From assembly GCA_937870605.1 (NCBI GenBank), contig CALMZW010000190.1, positions 1 to 6,151 of the forward strand: a stretch of 6,151 nt of DNA, written 5' to 3'. This document shows positions 1 to 5,489 of the stretch, piece by piece. Source of the DNA: an uncultured Synergistaceae bacterium. Lineage in GTDB: Bacteria > Synergistota > Synergistia > Synergistales > Aminobacteriaceae. The position numbers were made by a program, and so were the translations under genes. The notes under the pieces are model-generated. The model did no database searches. It was not told the DNA's origin and saw only the letters and a list, made by a program, of their open reading frames with translations. Numbering within the stretch: position 1 is the first letter of the stretch; each line of letters starts with the position of its first letter.

Positions 1-2
1 AC

Positions 3-1889
3 GAAGTGCTGCTCCCCTGCGTCATGGCCGCCGAGATCCTCTCCGGCGCTCCGGACGTCAGGAGGCGTCTGAATCTGGAGCCCCGGCCGGCTGACTGCGA
101 CACTCTCCGGCAGGCCTTCGAGGATTCCCCCGTCTGGGTCCTTCTCATCAGGCAGCCGAGCCTGCACCGCCACAGCGTCCAGGCTTTTCGCGCACGCCTG
201 TGGGACAGGCCGGTCATCGGCATTCCCCCCCTTGTGACACCAGGATTCAACGCCGATTTCGACGGCGATACAATGGCTGTCTTTCTACCGCCGGAACCCT
301 ACGCGAAAGACCTTCAGGCCTTTTCGATCCTCGAGAACCCGGGCCTTGTCGGAACGGGAGAAATCGCGTTCCAAAGCGGCCTAGATCTTGCGCTCGGCTG
401 GCATTCGATGGCCCCCGATCGCCGAAAAGCCTGGATCGACCGCCTGAAACCGGAGGACAGAACTCCGGAGAAGACGGAAAAACTCAAAGGATACCTCCCG
501 CGGCTGATCCGCGAACTTGCCGACATTTCCTCCGCTGCCCGGGGCGAGATTCTTCGGGACTTGCAGATGGATTTGTGCGCCGCCTCGACCGGCGCTGCGA
601 GCATTCCTCCGCTGGACTTCGAACGCCTGGCCTCGCTCGGGCTTTCCGATACATCCGTTCCCGCTTCGCCGGAAGACGAGAAGGCGGCGAAAAAAAACGC
701 CGACGATCGGATTGATGGGGCCCTCAAAGATTTTGGCCGATCGGACATCAGCGTTCTCGTCACAAGCGGGGCAAAGGGAGATCCCGACGGGCTCAGGGCG
801 ATGACGGGTTTTCTGGGGCATCAGGACGTGTACTCGAAAGACCGGTTCGGTGAGGACATCTGGAACGACGATACGTGGATCAAAGGGAACCTGTGGAGAG
901 GGCTGACGGACGACGAATTGTTCCGGTTTTCCTCCGTTTGCCGGGACGCCATGACGTCGAAGAAGCTCTCCGTCGCCGAGGCCGGGTATCTCACACGCCT
1001 GCTCGCCGAGGGGCTCTTTGAGACCGCGGTGACGCAGGAAGACTGCGGCGCAACGAAGGGGCTGTCGGTTTCGTTCGCGGATGGCCGTCTGTTCATCCGG
1101 GCGAACGGCGAGGCGATTCCCTTCCCGTCTTCCAACAATACGGCCGCCGATCTGGAACGTCTGGCCTGGGGGCGCGTCCCGACGGGGTTGAACACGCCGC
1201 TTTCCATGAGCGACCTGCAGACCGTTCTGTCGTTCTGGAACGCCGGCTCGGCTCGTCCGGAGAACGTACAGAACTCGCCTCTCATCGATCATCTCGTTCG
1301 GAATTCCGGCGTATTGCAGCTCCGCTCTCCGCTTTTCTGCACGGCGGAGGCGCCGGGGCTGTGCCGATTGTGCTGCGGGGCTGACATCTCCGGGAAGCCA
1401 TACGACCGCAGAACGTTGCTCCCGATTGGAACACACGTCGGCGTGAACGCAGCGCAAGCCATCGGAGAACGGGGGACCCAGCTTGCGATGAAACGCTTCC
1501 ACAGCGTCGGCTCGGGAACCGCGCCGATCGACAGATTGAAATCCGTCCTTCTGAAACATTCCGAGCTTTCCGGAAGCGAGGCGCTGCACATGAGATTGCG
1601 CGAACTTTTGACGGAAGTGCTATGTGATTCGGAGAAAGAGCCGGGAAGAGCGCTAAAGGAACTGCCACAGCAGTTCATCCACTACGAAATCGCGCTGCGC
1701 GACGCGCGTGGGCTCAGGCAAGCGGCGCTGGCTCGGGGAAGCGGCGATATCCTGGCCCGACTCGCCTACGAACAGGGGCTTTCCGTCTTGGGAAAAATCG
1801 CACCTTCCGAGAGCCGGACCGACACGTTTACGTCTTTCAAAAGCAGTCTGCTCTGGAACGAACCGCGTGAGGGGAGGGGCGATCGATGA
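3..1889 (+). CDS. Divergent, compact RNA polymerase beta-prime (RpoC)-like subunit, 5'-partial
   Basis: Predicted catalytic subunit of a DNA-dependent RNA polymerase. The frame is open to the left edge, so the N-terminus (clamp, sigma-binding coiled coil) lies outside; residues are numbered from the GTG at 6. Motifs seen in canonical RpoC order: LIRQPSLHRHSVQAF (47-61; family LNRAPTLHRLGIQAF); the Mg2+-binding NADFDGD loop (82-88, D84/D86/D88 intact); TSGAKG (253-258; family DSGARG); AGYLTRLL (326-333; bridge-helix end SGYLTRRL); four zinc cysteines C347, C445, C453 and C456; VGVNAAQAIGERGTQLAMKRFH (478-499, read in parts), the trigger loop with M495, K496 (usually Arg) and H499. After H499 only 128 residues remain. 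KHIEVIVRQML- and GITKASL-like segments seem recognisable near 526-540 and 594-603, but the jaw region is gone. The TGA overlaps the next gene's ATG, implying translational coupling. Homology is secure; the accessory role is inferred. Confidence 0.9.
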   Translation, partial: EVLLPCVMAAEILSGAPDVRRRLNLEPRPADCDTLRQAFEDSPVWVLLIRQPSLHRHSVQAFRARLWDRPVIGIPPLVTPGFNADFDGDTMAVFLPPEPYAKDLQAFSILENPGLVGTGEIAFQSGLDLALGWHSMAPDRRKAWIDRLKPEDRTPEKTEKLKGYLPRLIRELADISSAARGEILRDLQMDLCAASTGAASIPPLDFERLASLGLSDTSVPASPEDEKAAKKNADDRIDGALKDFGRSDISVLVTSGAKGDPDGLRAMTGFLGHQDVYSKDRFGEDIWNDDTWIKGNLWRGLTDDELFRFSSVCRDAMTSKKLSVAEAGYLTRLLAEGLFETAVTQEDCGATKGLSVSFADGRLFIRANGEAIPFPSSNNTAADLERLAWGRVPTGLNTPLSMSDLQTVLSFWNAGSARPENVQNSPLIDHLVRNSGVLQLRSPLFCTAEAPGLCRLCCGADISGKPYDRRTLLPIGTHVGVNAAQAIGERGTQLAMKRFHSVGSGTAPIDRLKSVLLKHSELSGSEALHMRLRELLTEVLCDSEKEPGRALKELPQQFIHYEIALRDARGLRQAALARGSGDILARLAYEQGLSVLGKIAPSESRTDTFTSFKSSLLWNEPREGRGDR

Positions 1890-2785
1890 CGCCGATTCAG
1901 CGAAACCGGTCCGGAGAACGCAACACGGAGAGACAGAGAGATGTTCAGCGCAAGACGACGACCGAAGTGGCACGGAAACACCAGCGGCGGCGGGGAGTCT
2001 CGTCGATTTTCTCGGTCACGCAGGATGACGAAGCGCTCCCGCAGGACCTCTTCGAGCCGGTCGTCGAAGATGAGGCGGAGTCGCCCGACTTCGAGGACTT
2101 CGCGGACGATGAGGATGATTCGTTCATCCCGGAGGACGAAGACCGACTTGACGCCGAAACCGGAAACATTATGCCGATCTGGCTCTGGACGGGATCACGA
2201 ATCATTTGGAGTTGCGGGAAGTTCGGCTGGGGCCTGCGGCATCGCGAAACGTTCCGCCGGGCCATAGAGCGCTTTCTTCGCATCCTTTCCGAGGACGCCG
2301 CCTTTCATCCCGCGCATCCGGCATACGCTCTCGGCGTCTTTCGGGGATCCTGGTTCCCTCTCCTCGATAATGCGAACGTCGGAAAGAAGAAGGGGTCTTG
2401 GGTCGAAAACTGTTCAAAGGCAGGTCTCCTCGTTCCCGGAGAACGGGGCATGATCCGGCTCGACAGGTTCTTCGCCGGACAGGGGCGCGGAGCCGCAAGT
2501 CTGCCCACGGTGATTGAACGGAGGATGATCGAATTTTACTGCGCGGATCTGAACGAACGCGGGACCGGGAAGCTCCTCTGGAAAAGCGACGTTCCGGAGC
2601 GAATCCTTGACGTCCACACGCGTACGGTCGAGCTTGCGGCGAAGGCGTTACGGGGCGTCTTCGGAGATCTGTTGCCGGAAGACGCTCTTCCGAACGTTCT
2701 GGAAGCATCGACGCTTCAGAGGAAGCGCTTCTCGCAATACCGGCAATGGATCTCGAACGTCCCTTCTTCAAATCGGAGGGGATGA
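1886..2785 (+). CDS. Acidic, possibly sigma-54-like protein of the RNA polymerase operon
   Basis: 299 residues; not confidently recognised. The ATG shares ATGA with the upstream stop and follows a purine-rich Shine-Dalgarno stretch (1871-1879). Layout: a basic, Arg/Gln-rich N-terminus (1-46); a strongly acidic segment (47-92, dominated by Asp/Glu); a Trp-rich patch (99-115); a helix-turn-helix or winged-helix-like part (about 155-196, containing GSWVENCSKAGLL then RGMIRLDRFF); and a helical C-terminus. The final part, LLPEDALPNVLE (262-273), QRKRFSQYRQ (278-287) and VPSSNRR (292-298), resembles the sigma-54 ending PLSDxxIxxLL, RpoN box ARRTVAKYRE, then IPSSxxR, at the same distance from the C-terminus. 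RGMIRLDRFF also resembles the RGxFELKYFF that follows the sigma-54 helix-turn-helix. Region I and the usual core-binding domain are not visible, and the protein is far shorter than RpoN (about 480). Neighbouring AAA+ activator and beta-prime genes favour a sigma or polymerase-accessory role. A generic winged-helix DNA-binding protein is the alternative. Confidence 0.45.
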   Translation: MTPIQRNRSGERNTERQRDVQRKTTTEVARKHQRRRGVSSIFSVTQDDEALPQDLFEPVVEDEAESPDFEDFADDEDDSFIPEDEDRLDAETGNIMPIWLWTGSRIIWSCGKFGWGLRHRETFRRAIERFLRILSEDAAFHPAHPAYALGVFRGSWFPLLDNANVGKKKGSWVENCSKAGLLVPGERGMIRLDRFFAGQGRGAASLPTVIERRMIEFYCADLNERGTGKLLWKSDVPERILDVHTRTVELAAKALRGVFGDLLPEDALPNVLEASTLQRKRFSQYRQWISNVPSSNRRG

Positions 2786-2791
2786 ATCGCC

Positions 2792-4285
2792 ATGAGAAAG
2801 AAAAATGCTTCCGGGGGACAAGAAAGCACTGAAACGACAAGAATCCCGCAACAGAAAAACGACGACCTGAAACGTCTGACAGTCGGAATCCGTATGGGGC
2901 AAGACGCTGCTGGCGACGCTATTCTCGACCTTGTTCAGCGAGTCATCAAATATCTTGAGGGAACGGCGTCCGAGAAATCGGAGTTTGAAGGGATAAGGAA
3001 TTCGGATATCACGGATCAGGATCGTCCGGCTTTTGATCTGTTGATCGGCACGCCCCGTCCTCTCAGGATCTTTGCGGATTCCAACAACCGAACGGCACGA
3101 CCGGTCGTCTCTTCCATTCCGACGATCGTCCTGATTCCTCGGGATCACGAAATATGGGACGCCGATTTGACGGGCGTGCTGCAATCGAGCGTCTTCGATG
3201 TCAGGTGCGTGTGCAGGGTCCGTCGCCTTCTCACCGGCCCCGGAAATGAGTGGCCCGATCCGGAAGAGTTCGGAATGTTTGTTGAGGTTTTCAAGGTGCT
3301 CTGGCGGAACAAATTGCGGTGTCTCGAAATCGGCGAAGAACGAATGGTTAAGGACATCCACTGGAAGGCGCGGGTCTCTGAAGACAATTTGTCTCCGGGG
3401 TATACCAGCCTCTTCGCCGATCCGGGAACGCAATCAATGTCGCGCTCCGTCAAGGATGCGATCTCGCAGATGCGGGAGAAGGCCCGGTTGTTCGACACCG
3501 CCTCAGAGCTTTTCGATCCGCACGGCAACTGCTTTGAACGATATGAAACGGCGATACGGGAACGAAAGAAGGGCTCGGCGACCGCGGCCGTCAGGGGCGC
3601 ACGCATCCCGTCGATCCTGCTTCTCGGACAGACGGGCACGGGGAAGACCCTGCTCGCGCGCTGGATCGCGCGAGAGATTCTCGGCGACGAAGCGTTCCAC
3701 CGCGTCAATATTTCGACCTTCAACAAGGAATTGATCGACGGCGAACTCTTCGGAGTGACGAAGGGATCGTACACGGGTGCCGATTCCGAAAAGCTCGGTG
3801 AGTTTCTGAAAAACCGGGGCCGAGTCGTCTTTCTGGACGAAATCGGCGATATGGATCCCCGGTGCCAGGTGCGTCTCCTCACCTATCTCGACGAGGGAAT
3901 GGTCCGTCCGCTCGGATGGAGCGGCGACCCAATCCCTGCGCCGTGTGTGGTCGTCGCCGCGACCAACAAACCCGTCGACCGTCTTGCCGAGACGGACGAT
4001 GCAGCCTTCCGACGGGATCTATTCCACCGATTCGATCACGTCGTTCGCATCCCCTCTCTTTCGGAACGTCGGAAGGACATGCGGCTCCTCATCAGCCTCA
4101 CGTTGCAGGAGGACGAGGTCAATCCGCAGAGGGCCGTCAAACGCATCAGTCTCGATGCGGTGTACGCGCTCGAGCAACGGGACTATCCGGGGAATTTCCG
4201 GGAACTCCGGAACGTTCTCCGGATGGCCTGCGCCCGCGCATTTCGTGAAAGAAGCGAGTGCCTCTGTCTCCGACATCTTCTGTAA
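2792..4285 (+). CDS. Sigma-54-activator-type AAA+ ATPase lacking a DNA-binding domain
   Basis: 497 residues. The ATG lies 10 nt after GGAGGGG (2775-2781) and 6 nt after the previous stop. The C-terminal half is a bacterial enhancer-binding-protein AAA+ domain: Walker A GQTGTGKT (279-286); ELFG (318-321) followed by GSYTGA (325-330), the equivalent of the sigma-54-contacting GAFTGA loop; Walker B VVFLDE (345-350); sensor I AATN (389-392); arginine-finger segment FRRDLFHRF (406-414); sensor II YPGNFRELRN (465-474; usual form WPGNVRELEN). Proteins of this family hydrolyse ATP to remodel sigma-54 holoenzyme at closed promoters. The first 265 or so residues match no receiver, GAF, PAS or CARF domain that I can recognise. 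The protein stops right after the AAA+ lid, so the usual Fis-type helix-turn-helix is missing. FlgR and CtcC are known activators that also lack it. The likely partner is the sigma-like product encoded just upstream, or the host sigma-54; both are inference. Confidence 0.88.
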   Translation: MRKKNASGGQESTETTRIPQQKNDDLKRLTVGIRMGQDAAGDAILDLVQRVIKYLEGTASEKSEFEGIRNSDITDQDRPAFDLLIGTPRPLRIFADSNNRTARPVVSSIPTIVLIPRDHEIWDADLTGVLQSSVFDVRCVCRVRRLLTGPGNEWPDPEEFGMFVEVFKVLWRNKLRCLEIGEERMVKDIHWKARVSEDNLSPGYTSLFADPGTQSMSRSVKDAISQMREKARLFDTASELFDPHGNCFERYETAIRERKKGSATAAVRGARIPSILLLGQTGTGKTLLARWIAREILGDEAFHRVNISTFNKELIDGELFGVTKGSYTGADSEKLGEFLKNRGRVVFLDEIGDMDPRCQVRLLTYLDEGMVRPLGWSGDPIPAPCVVVAATNKPVDRLAETDDAAFRRDLFHRFDHVVRIPSLSERRKDMRLLISLTLQEDEVNPQRAVKRISLDAVYALEQRDYPGNFRELRNVLRMACARAFRERSECLCLRHLL

Positions 4286-4313
4286 CAACGGAGAGCATCG
4301 TCTCTGTCCGGAA

Positions 4314-4354
4314 ATGATTCCGGCCCCGATCACGGGAGCCGGCATCATTTTTTT
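4314..4354 (+). terminator. Strong intrinsic terminator of the three-gene operon
   Basis: A hairpin begins 29 nt after the AAA+ gene's stop. ATGAT (4314-4318) pairs with ATCAT (4344-4348), there is a T/C mismatch (4319/4343), CCGGC (4320-4324) pairs with GCCGG (4338-4342), and CCCG (4325-4328) pairs with CGGG (4333-4336), with A4337 bulged and an ATCA loop. The stem runs straight into seven T residues (4348-4354). It closes the operon and separates it from the next gene. Stem pairs were read by hand; no folding energy was computed. Confidence 0.85.
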
Positions 4355-4425
4355 CCGACATGCGGCGCTTTCCGACATGACGCCGTAAAGTGTCGCCGGA
4401 ATGCGGTATTGTAGTCCTGTCGGAA
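4352..4425 (+). promoter_or_regulatory. TTTCCGACATG direct repeats with inverted half-sites upstream of the 4483 gene
   Basis: TTTCCGACATG occurs exactly at 4352-4362 and 4369-4379, 17 bp apart. Inverted half-sites follow: TGTCG at 4391-4395 and TGTCGGAA at 4418-4425. Motifs of this kind in a leader suggest a regulator-binding region for the next gene. A weak -10-like TATTGT (4407-4412) has no convincing -35 partner, so no promoter is assigned. Confidence 0.35.
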
Positions 4426-4468
4426 GGACGAACGCAGGGGGGCTTGGGCTTCCCGAGACGAACCAACC

Positions 4469-4475
4469 AGGAGGG
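4469..4475 (+). promoter_or_regulatory. Ribosome binding site AGGAGGG that fixes the start at 4483
   Basis: AGGAGGG lies 7 nt before the ATG at 4483. It rules out the longer reading of the same frame that begins at a TTG/GTG-type codon near 4390, which has no such site and would run through the leader. Confidence 0.85.
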
Positions 4476-4482
4476 CTCGAAC

Positions 4483-4995
4483 ATGAAAATCATCGAAGGC
4501 ATGAAACGTCTCAGAGTGATCGAAAAGCGGATGGAATCGCAGCAGCGAGCCATTACCGAGTATTCATCGAAGCTCTCCACCGAGATGCCGCGCTTCCGGA
4601 CGAAGGAGGATCAGGCGAAAGAGGTCGCCTCCCTCATTCAGTCGAACAACGATCTGTGCGCGGAATACCTCAAGACGAAGCGCTCAATCGAATACACGAA
4701 CCTGAAGGTGACCGTGGAGCTTCAGGGAAAGTCCTACTGCATTTCCGACCTTCTCGTGATCAAGCGGAAGCTGTCGAAAATGATGGTGGCGACCTACCGC
4801 TCCCTGAACGACTGCATGGCGCAGAGCCGCCTCAGAAACGCCCCGAAGTTCGACGGAGAGACCCCGAAAGTCGAGGTCCTCTACGACGAACGGGAAAAAC
4901 TCGAGAACATCCGCAAGTGGCAGGATCTCGAGGACGCGATCGATTCGAGGCTCGAGGTCGTGAACGCGACGACCGATCTGGTCGATATGGAGTAA
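4483..4995 (+). CDS. DIP1984-family-like helical protein
   Basis: 170 residues starting MKIIEGMKRL, chosen because of the perfect AGGAGGG site upstream. The protein is predicted to be almost wholly helical, with heptad-like charge patterning at 1-70 and 135-165, no signal peptide and no membrane segment. By eye it follows the DIP1984 family plan: an N-terminal MKxxEAL-type helix, a helix rich in Asn and Glu (QSNNDLCAEY), a short central strand-like segment (VTVELQGKSYCISDLLVIKRKL, about 77-98, where the family has GxTLTDALAxRDxL), a further long helix, then a final helix ending NATTDLV like the family's NxTTDL. The biochemical role of that family is not established. The terminator upstream puts it in a different transcription unit from the polymerase genes, so a joint function is not implied. 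Family assignment is from memory of the consensus. Confidence 0.6.
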   Translation: MKIIEGMKRLRVIEKRMESQQRAITEYSSKLSTEMPRFRTKEDQAKEVASLIQSNNDLCAEYLKTKRSIEYTNLKVTVELQGKSYCISDLLVIKRKLSKMMVATYRSLNDCMAQSRLRNAPKFDGETPKVEVLYDEREKLENIRKWQDLEDAIDSRLEVVNATTDLVDME

Positions 4996-5191
4996 GCTTC
5001 CGGGAGGGGGCGCTTCCGCAGGACTCCTCTCTTCCTTCCTCACGGCTCCGCGCACCTTGAAAAAAGAAGATGAAGCGGCGACGTAAAACGGAAAAATGGG
5101 AAAGACCCTGGTCGGGGTGAAGACGCTTGCTTGATGCGACACACGCCGAATTTCTGCGGAATGGGCGTCGTGCAGCGCCCTCGCCTGCACC

Positions 5192-5277
5192 CTCAAGGCT
5201 CACGACTGAAGACTCAAGACTGAGACGGGCCCCACGTCGATCACCAGGGGATCACGACTCAAGGGTTATGATTCAAG
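5192..5277 (+). repeat. Cluster of degenerate ACTCAAG heptads
   Basis: Six related units: CTCAAGG (5192-5198), ACTGAAG (5205-5211), ACTCAAG (5212-5218), ACTGAGA (5219-5225), ACTCAAG (5257-5263) and ATTCAAG (5271-5277). A longer unit, TCACGACT(G/C)AAG, appears at 5200-5211 and 5252-5263, 52 bp apart. Three units are in direct tandem at 5205-5225. This could be a degenerate simple repeat or part of a dispersed intergenic repeat; no function is assigned. Confidence 0.6.
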
Positions 5278-5278
5278 C

Positions 5279-5293
5279 AGCCGATGATCGGCT
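5279..5293. repeat. Perfect 15-bp palindrome AGCCGATGATCGGCT
   Basis: Seven-base arms flank a single central G (5286). The form fits a dimer-binding operator or a small hairpin, but there is no T-tract beside it. It directly follows the heptad cluster. No promoter is recognised nearby, so the role is open. Confidence 0.5.
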
Positions 5294-5489
5294 CTTCGGA
5301 AGGGCCGGACATTTGACGGAAAAAACCGGATCCGGTGCGCCCTCTCTTTCCCGGGCATTCTCACCGCCGGCTGTCGTCGCTTCACTTTTTCTCAAAAACA
5401 ACTAAACATGCAGAAACTCCAAGCGCCACGGGTTCGGGATGTCGATGATACGGACGATTTCCCCTTTCACCTGTGTCCGGCGAAGGCCG

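Larger units (their letters stand above)
4996..5489. other. Gene-free stretch between converging genes
   Basis: About 490 bases between the stops of the 4483 gene and the minus-strand gene. No reading frame here has a convincing Shine-Dalgarno site or protein-like composition. It holds an A-rich patch (about 5058-5104), a possible hairpin (CACACGCC at 5140-5147 against GGCGT-C-GTG at 5164-5172), the heptad cluster and the palindrome listed separately. I see no clear intrinsic terminator for either flanking gene and no tRNA- or riboswitch-like fold. Confidence 0.6.

Noticed and set aside
381..1589. Long minus-strand frame opposite the RpoC-like gene
   Set aside because: The plus strand carries unmistakable RpoC motifs over the same bases; the antisense frame is a product of the GC-rich codon pattern.
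1964..1982. TGGCACG, a sigma-54 -24-like element
   Set aside because: It lies inside the middle gene and there is no GC of the -12 element at the right spacing (CACC instead).
4421..4435. GG and GC pair 10 nt apart before the 4483 gene, a possible sigma-54 promoter
   Set aside because: Only the two invariant dinucleotides match; the rest of the TGGCAC/TTGC consensus is absent, so chance is likely.
4401..5060. Second long plus-strand frame over the 4483 gene
   Set aside because: It is an out-of-frame shadow, very rich in Arg/Gly/Pro, and the AGGAGGG site belongs to the 4483 frame.
5320..5336. ACCGGATCCGGT beside a run of A, a possible minus-strand terminator
   Set aside because: The hairpin would have only a 4-bp stem and lies about 155 bases beyond the minus-strand stop; too weak to call.
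5127..5405. Plus-strand frame across the gene-free stretch
   Set aside because: It is composed of repeat-derived, low-complexity residues, has no Shine-Dalgarno site and spans the heptad cluster and the palindrome.
5402..5470. Short minus-strand reading ending IPNPWRLEFLHV after the zinc-ribbon gene's stop
   Set aside because: It looks protein-like, but the GTG start has no Shine-Dalgarno site and the zinc-ribbon protein ends cleanly before it. A frameshifted tail cannot be shown from one sequence.
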